From NCBI RefSeq assembly GCF_013366925.1, contig NZ_JAALDK010000003.1:683356-747355 (forward strand): a stretch of DNA of 64,000 nucleotides, read 5' to 3'. The stretch's first letter is position 1, and the number at the start of each line of letters is the position of its first letter. Source of the DNA: Paraburkholderia youngii (GTDB taxonomy: Bacteria > Pseudomonadota > Gammaproteobacteria > Burkholderiales > Burkholderiaceae). Positions 46,795-56,098 of the stretch are shown piece after piece. Position numbers and translations under genes: made by a program. The notes below the pieces were generated by a model. That model worked only from the letters and a program-made list of their open reading frames with translations, was not told where the DNA came from and made no database searches.

Positions 46795-47585
46795 TTGCCA
46801 GATGAACTATGGATTGCCCTAAGCTATGAGACCGGCCAGGACGCGTTCTGGATCCGTCATGCCTTGCAAGGTCGAGGGATCGAATGCTGTCTTGTCGATC
46901 CCGCGAGCATCTCTGTTGAACACCAGAAGTGGCGCGACAAGACGCACCGAATGGAAGTAATCGTGCTGGCCATCAACCTGCGTGTGTTGGCCGCATGGCA
47001 AACGGGATCGCATGCACGCGATCCGTGTGCCGTTGCGGCACGATGAGACGTCGTGCAACGTCATACGCGACCGTGGGCAACTGCAGAGGGAAGTCCCGCA
47101 ACACCGGCGGCGCACGTGCAAGCTACTGGTCACGCTCGGTTACTGGGGTCGAGTCGACAGCCGGAAATTCACCGCACGTCTGGCACGCGGCGAGGTACGG
47201 TGCCACGACGGTACGCCACTACCACTGGAACTTCAGCGACGGCTGTTGCGCGAATGCGAACAACTGGTGCTCCTTAAGCAGTAACTGGCGACACTGGAAA
47301 AGGAGACGCTCGGGAGCCTCCCGAAGCCGAGCGGAAGCGAATCGATCGCCTCAAACGCCTGAGTGGCATTGGGGCCGTTGGTGGCTCGCGACTGGCACTG
47401 GAACTGTTCTGGCGGCGGTTTAAGCCTCGTGACAGTGGTGAGAGCCAGGTCACCCAGGCATCAGCAATCAAGGCAATCGGAGAGTGCGGGCACTACGGAT
47501 CGAGATGGCATGGCCGTGGATCCGTTATCATCCAAGGAGCGCCCTTGACGTATTCGGTTCTCGCAGCGAACAGCTGGCACGGCCC
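46795..47585 (+). pseudogene. Decayed IS110-family transposase
   Basis: Consecutive pieces in changing frames match an IS110-type transposase: RHALQGRGIECCLVDPASIS, then RDRGQLQREVPQHR and RLARGEVRCHDGTPLPLEL, then LEKETLGSLPKPS, and finally RRVRALRIEMAWPWIRYHPR. There are several frameshifts and a stop in the middle. No product is possible. The 360 bases before it (46,431-46,794) show no gene. Confidence 0.75.
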
Positions 47586-47589
47586 CCAA

Positions 47590-47764
47590 TCGCCGCGCGC
47601 GACGGATAGCAATCGTCGCACTCGCACATTTCGTACGGCGGGAAGCTGGTCGAGAGCATGCGCCAAGATGCACCGGCCCGCACCATCCAGAGCAGCGCGT
47701 TGAAAATATCGCGAAGCACATGTCGGCGCTGCGGCGCGGCTTCGCTCGTCAAGAGTACTGTCAC
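47590..47764 (-). pseudogene. 5' fragment of an IS5-family (IS427-like) transposase
   Basis: Encodes only the typical N-terminal block (VLRDIFNALLWMVRAGASWR, then FPPYE), then loses homology. It is divergent from and abuts the phosphopantetheinyl transferase start, so its sequence may form part of that gene's promoter region. It is a different copy from the internally deleted remnant near 9.5 kb. Confidence 0.65.
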
Positions 47765-47779
47765 TATCGGAGCGAATTG

Positions 47780-48538
47780 ATGACTGTCCTAGCAAAGTCG
47801 GCTTTCGATGTGCGCGAGCTCGCTGTACCACGTGCTTCGGCAGCAGATATTGAGATCTTTTTCATCACCTTCGATTTTCGCGCGACGCTCGACTGTCCCG
47901 CATTCGCTCCACTCTCGGACGATGAGCGTGAAAAGGTCGCGCGCTTCCGACGCCGCGACGATGCGCTGCGTTGTGCCATCACGCGCGTCGTGCTGCGTCA
48001 GTTGCTGGCCGAACGAACAGATTTGAAGGCAAGTGAATTGCGTTTCGAGCTAGACACCGGTGGTCGACCGCGTCTCGATAAGTGGATACAAGGGGGCCCC
48101 GGTCGGCAACTCGACTTCAACGTTTCGCATTCCGAGCAGTATGGTCTGGTCGCAATTGCGCGGCGACGGACGGTTGGTGTCGATATCGAATTTGCTCGCA
48201 ATGACCTCAACTGGAGGAAGCTCGCGTCAGCGGTGTTTGCGCCGCGCGACGAGGCACACGTGAGCGCTTTGCCGATGCACAGACGAACCGACGCATTTTA
48301 TGACGTATGGACGGCAAAGGAAGCGGTGTTGAAGGCACGTGGCGTCGGCATCGGAGGAGGCATGACATGGTTTTCTGTACTTGGCGACAGCCAGCACGAG
48401 CCAAGCATCGTAGTTTCCGAGGAGAGTGTGTGCAATCGCGACCAGATTGCGAATCTCGACGCAGTTTGGCTTCGTGCCCTGAGCGGTTATGCCGCGTGTG
48501 TCGCGTGGTCGCGCGACGCCGCTTGGCGCGATGCGTAG
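47780..48538 (+). CDS. Sfp-type 4'-phosphopantetheinyl transferase
   Basis: 252 residues. It transfers phosphopantetheine from coenzyme A to the serine of carrier domains, as needed for every T domain of the nearby synthetase. Motifs: VGVDIEF (D135, Mg-binding), WTAKEAVLKA at 177-186 (K180, E181), and the upstream FNVSHSE region with H117. The ATG at 47780 is chosen because a GGAG site lies 7 bases upstream; the longer frame from 47720 runs into IS debris. It is divergent from the NRPS and separated from it by IS remnants, so the functional link is inference, though strong given the genomic neighbourhood. Confidence 0.92.
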   Translation: MTVLAKSAFDVRELAVPRASAADIEIFFITFDFRATLDCPAFAPLSDDEREKVARFRRRDDALRCAITRVVLRQLLAERTDLKASELRFELDTGGRPRLDKWIQGGPGRQLDFNVSHSEQYGLVAIARRRTVGVDIEFARNDLNWRKLASAVFAPRDEAHVSALPMHRRTDAFYDVWTAKEAVLKARGVGIGGGMTWFSVLGDSQHEPSIVVSEESVCNRDQIANLDAVWLRALSGYAACVAWSRDAAWRDA

Positions 48539-49152
48539 GCACAATGTAGCTTGAGCGTTTCGAGAATTTAACTCCGACCAAAGTTTGCGCTGGCGCGAAG
48601 CGAAAACAGCCTGTCGGCGCATCCGAAATGCATAACTTGGGCAAAAATCATCGTGATCTGATCAAAAGCGCCGTTCCAGAGAAAAGGAATTGGTGAGATT
48701 CGGCCCGTTTCCTGAGACCAGAAATACCAAAAATTGAGATTGCCCGTACGGCACGTGCCAACCATGAGATGCTAGCAATGGCTGGACTGCCCTTTCCACG
48801 TCGATGTGTATGTCCAGACTCCCATGTCCCCCAATACTCTGGAGCCCACATGTCAACGCCATTCGTCTACCTCGACTGGTCAGCCAACATGTTGTAGACA
48901 TCAGCGGTGACGCGAGTTGTAATGTCGAGGACGGCAGAGGCAATTTTAGCGCACATCGGGCTGCCGACGTATTCTTATACCAGTACTCTCTTGAACTTCC
49001 CACTCACCAGTGAACGTTTCACCAACCCATTTCTTCAAATCGTCGGTCAGAGCCATTGATATTCCCCACTTGTTTGCCCCCAAGCTGAAGTCGAATACTA
49101 CGTTGGCGGTGGCACGACCCACCTTCGGCTTCGAGATCGATTCGGGGATATT
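48539..49152 (-). pseudogene. Coding-like debris downstream of the TIR remnant
   Basis: Several minus-strand frames carry coding-like stretches that do not connect: VGRATANVVFDFSLGANKWG, then ALTDDLKKWVGETFTGEWEV (about 49,120-48,960), AKIASAVLDITTRVTADVYN, and NLNFWYFWSQETGRISPIPF near 48,720. They could be a second gene of the same degraded locus. I cannot name a family. Confidence 0.35.
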
Positions 49153-50051
49153 TAGGAAATCGTTCCAAGGCTGATGATGTGCTTGCGGAGCGCAGTCGCA
49201 GCCGGGCCAAACTTCGCCTCTGATCGTTCTTTTCGCCGTAGACGTAGCGGATTGTCGTCACGCCGCCATGTCGCTTGGAAGCTTGACGCCCTCGCCGCGC
49301 GGTTCCATCCGGATTGCGCGCTTGGGGCCGAGGCGTCCCATGAATAGACCAAGCTCGAAAACGACGTTATCGCGCGGGCGCCGACCATTCAGTGACGCGG
49401 GCATTGGTGACGTCGTCGCCATGTGCAATCGCCACCGCTAAATCGCACTAAACCAGCTCACGTTCGATATCGTCGCACGTATGGTTTGCGACCTTGAACA
49501 CCCCCTGGTTCCATGGCACGGTCAGGAACTTGTCGTGTGCGAACATGGATTGCAGCAGGTGCGAGACGTCAAGCGCCTCAGCGCTCGAAATCACGAAAAC
49601 GCGGATTTTGTCGCACTTCGCGTTTGCGATCTGGTTGCGCCCAGATCAGGCGTTTCCAGAGTTCTTTTGCCATCCGGCGTCGGATGTCTGGATAGCGGCT
49701 GCCGAGCTCGCTCAGTTGCTGTTCCGTGATTTTCGCGACAAGGGAATCCTCTGCCTCACGAACCGTCGCAGACCGTTTCTGGATCGGCTCAACGGCTGCC
49801 ATCTCTCCGACCGAATCGCCGGGGAACCGCCGGCGGATCGGCGTAGGGTTGACGACGATGTCGAACGCGCCGGTGATGATGAAATGCACGTCGTTGTCGG
49901 TGGCGTCCTGGTGGATGACAACGTCGCAAGTCTTGACCTGAATCAGTTCGGCCATGTCGGCCAGGTCTTTGTCGCCGCCGACGAGCTTCTGGCCCGTGAA
50001 GGCTTCAATACGCAGGCGTTTGCCCGTTTCACCAGAAAATCTCTCAATCAT
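49153..50051 (-). pseudogene. Decayed cyclic-nucleotide-binding TIR protein (Pycsar-effector-like)
   Basis: Residues 1-135 form an intact cyclic-nucleotide-binding domain (phosphate cassette GDSVGEMAA followed by RSATV at 78-97). After a frameshift the sequence resumes as a TIR-like domain of the CAP12/Pycsar effector type (Pfam PF10137): KIRVFVISSAEALD, AHDKFLTVPWNQGVFK, then a TAG, CDLAVAIAHGDDVT, another shift, DNVVFELGLFMGRLG and MEPRGEGVKLPSD, and ALRKHIISLG at the end. In Pycsar systems such proteins bind cCMP or cUMP and hydrolyse NAD to stop phage infection. At least four disruptions make it non-functional here. No cyclase partner was found. Confidence 0.78.
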
Positions 50052-50095
50052 TCTCCTGCTCTCTCCGTGCCGCCTTTGGGAAACAAGCAGCAGCG

Positions 50096-50830
50096 ATGAT
50101 TCTAATGGACGACAGGCTACAATTCGGTGCCGGCAGCGCCGTCCGCGGTGTGTCGGTGAACGTGAGAAAGCGGAGTCCGACCGCAGGTCATCTACCCGGT
50201 TATTTCGAGATCGATTTCGTGCCGCATTGTGGTGGCGGCAAGGTCGACAGCGAGCTCGTGCACACGCTTGTGATGACTGATATCGCGACGGGATGGACCG
50301 AATGCCTGGTCATGCCGTTTCGCAGAGGCGCATTCGTTCTGGAGCATATCAGACAGGTCCGCGGTGCATTGCCGTTTGCCCTGCGCGGTCTAGATTGCGA
50401 CAACGATAGCGCCTTCATGAACGAGACGGTGTGCGACTTCTGCAAACCGACGGGTATCGAGCTTACGCGGTCGCGTGCATACAAGAAGAACGACGAGGCG
50501 TGGGTCTAGCAGAAGAATGGCGCTATCGTTCGCCGCTTGGTCGGCTACGGAAGGCGCCAAGGTCTGGACGGCCACGGAAATCCTTGCCCCCTTTAGCAGG
50601 TTTCGCCGCTCTACATCAACTTCTTCCAGGCGTCGTTCAAGTCGAAATCCAAGACCCGTCACTGCGCGAAGGTGCCAACGTTCTTTTGGGGCGACATGGG
50701 GCTGCCAAGGCGACGGCAGTCTCGCTTGATCCTTATGGGTATGTGGCGCGATCCGTCGCAGCCACCGAATCGAAGAAACGGAGGCACTCGGCTGCTGCGA
50801 TCGGGATGAAGTTGAGGCTGGCCTCACGCG
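50096..50830 (+). pseudogene. Decayed integrase-core transposase, second copy
   Basis: The first 137 codons are open and carry an rve-type catalytic core (FEIDFVPHCGG, LVMTDIATGWTECL, LDCDNDSAFMNE). A TAG then falls where the catalytic Glu block EQKNG is expected (DEAWV-stop-QKNGAI). The rest (YINFFQASFKSKSK, LDPYGYVARSVAATE) is spread over other frames. Same protein type as the debris at 6.0-6.5 kb, in opposite orientation. Confidence 0.75.
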
Positions 50831-50846
50831 GCCATGGTAAGTAGTC

Positions 50847-51800
50847 CAGCCTGAACAAACCGTAGAGCCTTAAGCGTTGGGGGTTTCCGGCGGAAATCGT
50901 GTTGTTGGAATTGCAGAGACCTGGCATATTGCTGGGTATAGCCTGCAAATTCTGACGAGGTTTAGATGGGTCCGAAGGCGCCTGTAACGGAGAAGGATTT
51001 GTTCCGGCATCCACTGCGCGAACAGATCAATCTCAAGCATCCACTGGTACGGCTGGCCGAGCTGATCAATTGGGAGCGGCTCAGTGCATCGATGAGCGCG
51101 AGTTTCGTTTCGGGTAAAGGCAGACCTGCGAGTTCGCCTCGACTGATCGCTGGTCTGCTGTATCTGCAGCACGCCTTCGACCTCTCGGACGAGGATGTTG
51201 TGTGGCAATGGGTTGAGAACCCGTACTGGCAGGTTTTTACGGGCGAGACGTACTTGCAGGCCGAACCGCCGATCGATCCGTCCAGCCTCACGCGATGGCG
51301 CAAACGGTTGGGAGAAGCCGGTGTCGAGGAGTTGCTCGCCGAGACGATCGACGCGGCGAAGCGTGCCGGAGTGATCAAGGCGTCGAGCGCGAAACGCGTA
51401 ATCGTTGATACGACCGTGATACCCAAGGCGATCGCACATCCGACTGACTCGCGACTGCTGGAGCGCTGTCGTGAACACCTCGTGAAGGCCGCTGCGCGGC
51501 ACGGCCTGAAACTGCGTCAGAACTACAACCGCGAAGCACCACGCCTGGCCACCCAGATCAGCCGCTACGCGCACGCGAAGCAGTACCGGCGGATGAGCAA
51601 GGCAGTGCGCACCCTGCGCTCGCGTGTCGGCCGCGTCATGCGCGATGTCGAACGGCAACTCGACACGGTGGTTGATAACAGGCGAGCTGAGCTGCAGGAA
51701 CTGATTGCCCGCACGAAGCGAATCCTGACGCAGAAGACGAAGGACAAAAATAAGCTGTATGCGCTGCACGCGCCGGAAGTCGAGTGCCTGGCCAAGGGTA
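50847..51800 (+). mobile_element. IS5-family element (IS1478-like), copy 2, 3' truncated
   Basis: Same 5' end as copy 1 (gtccagcctgaacaaaccg at 50,847) and nearly the same sequence until gccaagggtaa at about 51,801, where homology stops abruptly. The right third of the element, including its second inverted repeat, is missing, so it can no longer move by itself. Confidence 0.85.
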
Positions 51801-51835
51801 ATTGCAAGGGTGAGGCATTGCTTACAGATACGTAG
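50966..51835 (+). pseudogene. IS5-family transposase, C-terminally truncated
   Basis: 289 codons. The N-terminal region is intact, with GAG where copy 1 has TAG, and the first catalytic Asp (VIVDTTV) is present. The frame leaves the family after VECLAKG, and the last 11 residues are read from unrelated DNA. The second Asp and the Glu are missing. This copy is useful as the reference showing that copy 1 carries a nonsense change. Confidence 0.87.
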
Positions 51836-52099
51836 CACCTCGACCTCGCGCAGGCTCAGATTGAAGCGGTGATACAGCGTACCGCGGAGCCGATCACCGC
51901 GGCCGGGAAGCGCAAACCTTGTAAGACGATTGACTCTTCTTCATCCTGCCGATCTAATGGACTCGATCTTCAATTTGACAAAGTCCGCGCCGGGCGATCC
52001 AAGGTGCGGCATTACCGGTCTGATGCCGTGCGCTACTATGGTTTTCCAAAATTCGAATCGAATAAATGGGCTTCGAATAGGTCCCACGCCCTTCAAATG
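51802..52099. other. Junction DNA with possible IS6-like scrap
   Basis: Minus-strand codons near 51,800-51,905 read YHRFNLSLREVEVL, reminiscent of the N terminus of IS6-family transposases, but only about 30 codons remain. Downstream minus-strand frames over 51,954-52,090 look coding in two different frames (FEGRGTYSKPIYSIRILEN; VMPHLGSPGADFVKLKIES), and I cannot decide between them. No complete gene. Confidence 0.3.
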
Positions 52100-52366
52100 T
52101 CACTTTGACTCTCGATTCGATTGCGTGAGCGTGCCTGGCGATATCCAGCATAGATTGACGAATGCTTGCGTCGCACGACCATTTCCCCCATTGAAACGAG
52201 AGGCCGATTGAGAGCTTGCGAGGCCAATCTCACACTCCCCACCCTGAAGATTTACTTTTGGACTATAAATATACCCCATTTGATAATATCCCCCACCAAA
52301 TACCAAACCAGATGCCAACATCACACCTACCATCGAAATACAAAGAACATTTTTTTTGGCCGACAT
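52100..52366 (-). CDS. Small secreted protein directly downstream of the Shiga-like A chain
   Basis: 88 residues from ATG 52,366, preceded by AGGA and starting 10 bases after the stop of the Shiga-like gene. The N terminus is a signal peptide (KNVLCISMVGVMLASGLVFG); the mature part of about 65 residues contains two cysteines (GGECEIG and VNLCWIS). Size, secretion, the cysteine pair and the position behind an A chain recall a toxin B subunit, but I see no convincing sequence match to StxB or related pentamers. The C terminus may be cut by the junction near 52,100. Confidence 0.5.
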   Translation of the reverse strand: MSAKKNVLCISMVGVMLASGLVFGGGYYQMGYIYSPKVNLQGGECEIGLASSQSASRFNGGNGRATQAFVNLCWISPGTLTQSNRESK

Positions 52367-52376
52367 TTCGCACATC

Positions 52377-53030
52377 CTAGTAAAAATTCAAAATTAACTG
52401 CCCATTAAAAATCACCACGCAAAAGACTGTTGCGTACGATAGCAAGGCCCTTGCCTCCGCTTCGTTTATCGTACTAGTCGAAGAAACATGATTCATTAGA
52501 TCCCTATACCCCTTCATCAGTGAATATCTATCGATTGACAAATCTGTTCTATCCGCGCTTACTCCGGCACTCCTTGCCAACGAGAGATAGCTAGAATCTC
52601 CTGTCATATCTACCGTGAAATCTACCAAACGCCGTGGCGCATTCACCTGTACTCTTCCGCTGGCCGTGTGCGAAAAATTAGAAAATCGGTAAAATATACC
52701 CCCAACGATAAACCCTGTTAGGTACAAATCGGATGGGTTCATCACAAACCTAACATCTGGATTTGAGAATGGGTTATTGGGACCAACTCCAATTATTTCA
52801 ATTACAATCCCCTCGCCAATATTTGATGCATCGAGTCTTAATTGATACAAGGTTTTATTGCCAGGGATATTCGTGAGCGACATCGCATCGCCCATTGCAG
52901 TTCTAATTGCACCCAACGATTGAACGCATTTTTGCGGGGAACCAAAATCGACCCTGAATTCGGCAGCATATAAAAATGAACAGGCCGAAAAACACCACGA
53001 AATTAAAATGGCCTTCAGGAATTTTTTCAT
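52377..53030 (-). CDS. Shiga toxin A-chain-like secreted protein, C-terminally truncated
   Basis: 217 residues: signal peptide 1-23 (cleavage near YAA/EF), then a domain that follows the Stx A1 fold in order: EFRVDFGSPQKCVQSLGAIR, DLYLTGF (Y103, equivalent of Stx Y77), FYRFSNFSH, DSSYLSLARSAGV (Y148, equivalent of Stx Y114), IDRYSLMKGYRDLM and EARALLSYATV. In Stx the next residues hold the catalytic Glu167 and Arg170. Here the frame instead reads FCVVIFNGQLILNF and stops, so the N-glycosidase centre and later Trp are absent. Start chosen at ATG 53,030 with a GGAG site 5 bases upstream. AT-rich compared with neighbours, suggesting transfer. Confidence 0.82.
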   Translation of the reverse strand: MKKFLKAILISWCFSACSFLYAAEFRVDFGSPQKCVQSLGAIRTAMGDAMSLTNIPGNKTLYQLRLDASNIGEGIVIEIIGVGPNNPFSNPDVRFVMNPSDLYLTGFIVGGIFYRFSNFSHTASGRVQVNAPRRLVDFTVDMTGDSSYLSLARSAGVSADRTDLSIDRYSLMKGYRDLMNHVSSTSTINEAEARALLSYATVFCVVIFNGQLILNFY

Positions 53031-53754
53031 CAAAGCTCCAACGTTATATCGCGCCATCTCAAAACGAAATTCGCGAATCTTGATGCCTTTTTACTTATTA
53101 AGCGAAGTTGCCACATATTAAGCGCCATCAATTGTACCCAAAAATCGCATAAATGCGCTCAAAACTGAAGTGATCTCCTTCACATAGCGGCACCAATTAT
53201 CAATTTTGCGCAAATACAGGTCACGCCGACATTGGATAAGCCTAGCAGTTGGATTATTTACGCATAACCCCACTCCCACAAGATTAGCCTAACCGCATAC
53301 TCGTACGCGAAATCTATGCCAACAAGCCAACGCCAATAGCAAGTGGAACCTCGAAAGCCCTTAAAGCCCATTCACCGATAGCATCAACAGACAAACCGGA
53401 CAATTCCGACAATTTGTGTCGCTACCGATAGGGGGCGCCGGGAATTCAGACAGTGGTCTAAGTGGCGCGACTGATCCTGTCTGCTGCTATCATTCGGCAG
53501 CAAAAGCAGACAAACCATTTGAGCGGGGCCACAACGACATGTTCAAAAAATCCATGAAAGAATCAGAGACTCGACATCGGTCACACTCCGGTCGGCGGCT
53601 TTTTTATTGGCTTTGACGTGATCGCGGAACTTGCAGCTCTGGCGTTCTATGGAGCTTCATGGATGTCACTCTGACTGCGATTCCTCGCTGCGTCGTAAGG
53701 TAGCGTTCCTTGTGTTCGCTGAGTTCCTCTATGGGTACTTTCATAGCGAAGTGA
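53031..53754. other. AT-rich upstream region of the Shiga-like gene, no gene
   Basis: No convincing gene. Positions 53,060-53,340 are AT-rich and should contain the promoter of the toxin-like operon (minus strand). At 53,440-53,460 the motif cgggaattcagacagt recurs in similar form at 55,604 (cgggaattcggacagt) and may be an IS end. A T-run follows a GC-rich stretch near 53,590-53,606 (plus strand), but I do not see a clean stem, so no terminator is called. Confidence 0.35.
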
Positions 53755-53940
53755 ACCGCCCCGGATTTTGTGGAGGCTCCAACTCTTGAGAGTGATTCAT
53801 CGGGTTTTGCCCGACCCCGAAGGATGAAGCGCACGACTGCTGCGGGCGGATCGGAGAAGGAATACGCTTACGAGGCAGCGGTGGTCGACGTCGGCCCATC
53901 ATCTGGTGCACTGAGCCCGTTTGAGAGTTGGATCCGCAGC
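53755..53940. repeat. IS-end-like repeat, copy 2
   Basis: Counterpart of the stretch at 46,250-46,430, in the same orientation. Its edge gaaccgccccggattttgtgg resembles ends of Burkholderia insertion sequences. It has been joined to the 3' end of the IS701-type transposase, whose frame reads through it as an unrelated C-terminal tail. Confidence 0.5.
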
Positions 53941-53944
53941 CCTG

Positions 53945-55189
53945 CGAGCACCCCGAATTGTGACCGAGGGCACATGTTGCCCTGCCTGCGCGCCTAGTTC
54001 TTGTCAATGCCGCCCGTAATTTCCCCGCAGAGGAAGAGTGCCATCGTTGCATGAGCCGTAGTTCAAGCAGAATACGCAGCGTGGTAATGGAATCAGGAAC
54101 GTGGCGTTGAGCGCGCTGGACTGCCCCGAGGGATGTAATCTGGGGGAAGGGCAGGCAGCGCGCGTTCCGGGAAGTTTTTTTATCGCGCTCATCCGAGCGC
54201 ATCCTGAGTCGCTGAGCCATCAGAAACCCATATGCAGCGATACTCAGCGTGGCGTGGTGGTGGAAGCCACGCCAGCCTCGCCCTTCGTAATGGCCGAGCC
54301 CGAACTCCTGTTTCGGGTCCTGATAGTCGCGCTCGATGCGCCAGCGCATCTTGGTCACGAACACGAGCTGCTCGAGGGTCGCCTCTTCGGGGGCGGTAGT
54401 GAGAAAGTATTTGAGCGGCTCCGTATCGCCATCAGGCCATTCAATGAGCAGCCATTCTTCGTCGCGAACGGTACTTCGCCAATAGTCGCGATGTGCGGGA
54501 CGAACCCGCACGGCGGCAAAGCGAGAGGAAAGTGCTGCGTTGCTGCCTTCCCGCCAGGTGACGGTTTGCCAGGCGTTCACGGGCAATTGGATGGCCAGTT
54601 CCTTTACCGCGATCGGTTCGTGGCCGGGCCCACGGCGCAACAATGTCGGTGGCTTGCCGCGCCCGCTCCATTGCCTGGGTGGAAGTGGCGCCGTACCGTG
54701 CGCCCACACAGAGGTGCCAGGCCGTATCCCTACCGCGTACAACAAACCCAGTTCAGTTACCCCATCCCGGAAAGCGGTTTCGTCGCCGTACCCGGCATCG
54801 GCCAGCACGATGCCCGGGGCAACGCCGGATGCTATAGCCTCACGAAGTTAGGTCAACGCAATCTGGGGCTTGGTCTCGAAAGCCAGATCGTCGGGAATGC
54901 CCGCATGACGGGCACGTTCCCGGTCTTCAATCCATTCCTTGGGGACATACAGCTGCCAGGCAATCGGCAGGCTGCCACGTTGCGTCGCGATCGACAGGCT
55001 CACGGCGACCTGACAGTTGTCCTGTTTGCCAAGTTGCCCACAGTACTGACGTGCCACCCCGACCGAATGACGCCCCTTCTTTGGAAAACCGGTGTCGTCA
55101 ATAATCCAGTAGTAACCGGTTTCTTCAGCAGCGTGCGCGTCTAACGCGGGCATCACCCATTCCCGTACCCGCTGTAATACCACCCGGTG
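53945..55189 (-). pseudogene. IS701-family transposase, stop-interrupted and 5' truncated
   Basis: The sequence follows the IS701 DDE superfamily: YYWIIDDTGFPKKGRHSVGV (first Asp), IVLADAGYGDE (second Asp), then MRWRIERDYQDPKQEFGLGH and YEGRGWRGFHHHATLSIAAY (Glu block). A TAA at 54,848-54,850 interrupts one frame (QIALT-stop-LREAIASGV). The first 60-70 residues are missing because an IS3 element sits at 55,190. The C-terminal tail after LELRLM is foreign. Confidence 0.85.
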
Positions 55190-55590
55190 TGAGCTTGCCC
55201 CTAAAAAAGGTATCCCTTGCTGAGGTTTAAACTGCAGCAAGGAGAAACGAAGATGAGCCAATTGAAGCGTGCGCGGTACACCCTGGAATTCAAGCTGGAG
55301 GCGGTGCGGCTGGTGAAGGCCGGCCAGAGCCTGGCAGCGGTGTCGGCGATTCTGGGGGTGTCGAGCCAGACGATCTCGAACTGGGTGCAGGCGGACCGAA
55401 AAGGAACGCTGGTCGGCCCGGGTACGAAGCCGGTAACCGAGGAGCAGATGGAGCTGGCTCGACTGCGTGCGGAGAATGCGCGACTGAAGATGGAGCGCGA
55501 CATTCTAAAAAAGGCGGCAGCGTACTTTGCGAAAGAATCGCCGTGAAGTACGCCTTTATCGAACGGGAGCACAAGCGCTGGCCGGCGTCG
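55190..55590 (+). mobile_element. IS3-family element, copy a, truncated
   Basis: Identical in its first 401 bases to the complete copies at 58.0 and 60.7 kb, starting with tgagcttgcccctaaaaaa. It stops abruptly inside orfB at gccggcgtcg. It interrupts the IS701-type transposase gene. Only the left inverted repeat remains, so it is immobile. Confidence 0.9.
55253..55546 (+). CDS. IS3 OrfA (copy a)
   Basis: 97 residues, helix-turn-helix OrfA (YTLEFKLEAVRLVKAG, VSSQTISNWV) with a C-terminal coiled coil (MELARLRAENARLKMERDIL). Start at ATG with AAGGAG upstream. Its orfB partner is cut off after about 15 codons, so this copy could make only the regulatory OrfA. Confidence 0.85.
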   Translation: MSQLKRARYTLEFKLEAVRLVKAGQSLAAVSAILGVSSQTISNWVQADRKGTLVGPGTKPVTEEQMELARLRAENARLKMERDILKKAAAYFAKESP

Positions 55591-56098
55591 GAGGCGGCAG
55601 AGACGGGAATTCGGACAGTAGAACAAGGAGAACGCTTATTCGTTGGATGTGCGCCCTACCCCAACCCACTAAACGGAAGTTTGCAGAGGTTCTGAGGTGA
55701 TGGACGATCCTCCGTTACGCGGCGGAAAGTTCATGCTAATGTGGACAAGTCGAGATGCCCCGCGCAGTCTAGTCGGCATGGAAATGTACTTTAGTATTGG
55801 AAAGTCGGACGCGTATCAGATACCGAAACTTCTTAATAGTCTCTCACGATAGAACATTCGGTATGTCATATGTCACCGCTCTCACATCATTTGAATGCCA
55901 ATCGAAACCGCCGCGCAGTAGAAGACGATCACTTAGCAGCGTCGGAGCGCAAGGGACCATCTTCAGGGCGCGCTGCAAACATGGACCATCTCCATCAGAC
56001 CGACTGGTCGGCACACGACGAGGCCCTCTCTTCCCTTGCTATGGAGCCTTTCCGACGACGGTTCCTAGGCGTCGGTCTTCACGTGCTGTCGCATGACG
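55591..56098. other. Unassigned DNA between IS3 copy a and the SDR gene
   Basis: Several open frames of 80-100 codons occur but none resembles a known family or has a convincing ribosome site. The sequence right after the truncated IS3 contains cgggaattcggacagt, similar to 53,443. Nothing further can be supported. Confidence 0.4.

Noticed and set aside
3565..51800. Active composite transposon carrying the NRPS
   Set aside because: One flanking IS5 copy has a nonsense codon and the other lacks its 3' third and inverted repeat; no target duplication was found around the whole unit.
53570..53610. Possible tRNA end or terminator (GC-rich stretch followed by a T run)
   Set aside because: I could not pair a clean stem or any cloverleaf; no anticodon arm or T-loop consensus is present.
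54101..55144. 347-codon plus-strand frame opposite the IS701-type transposase
   Set aside because: The minus strand carries clear DDE transposase motifs; the plus frame has no family features.
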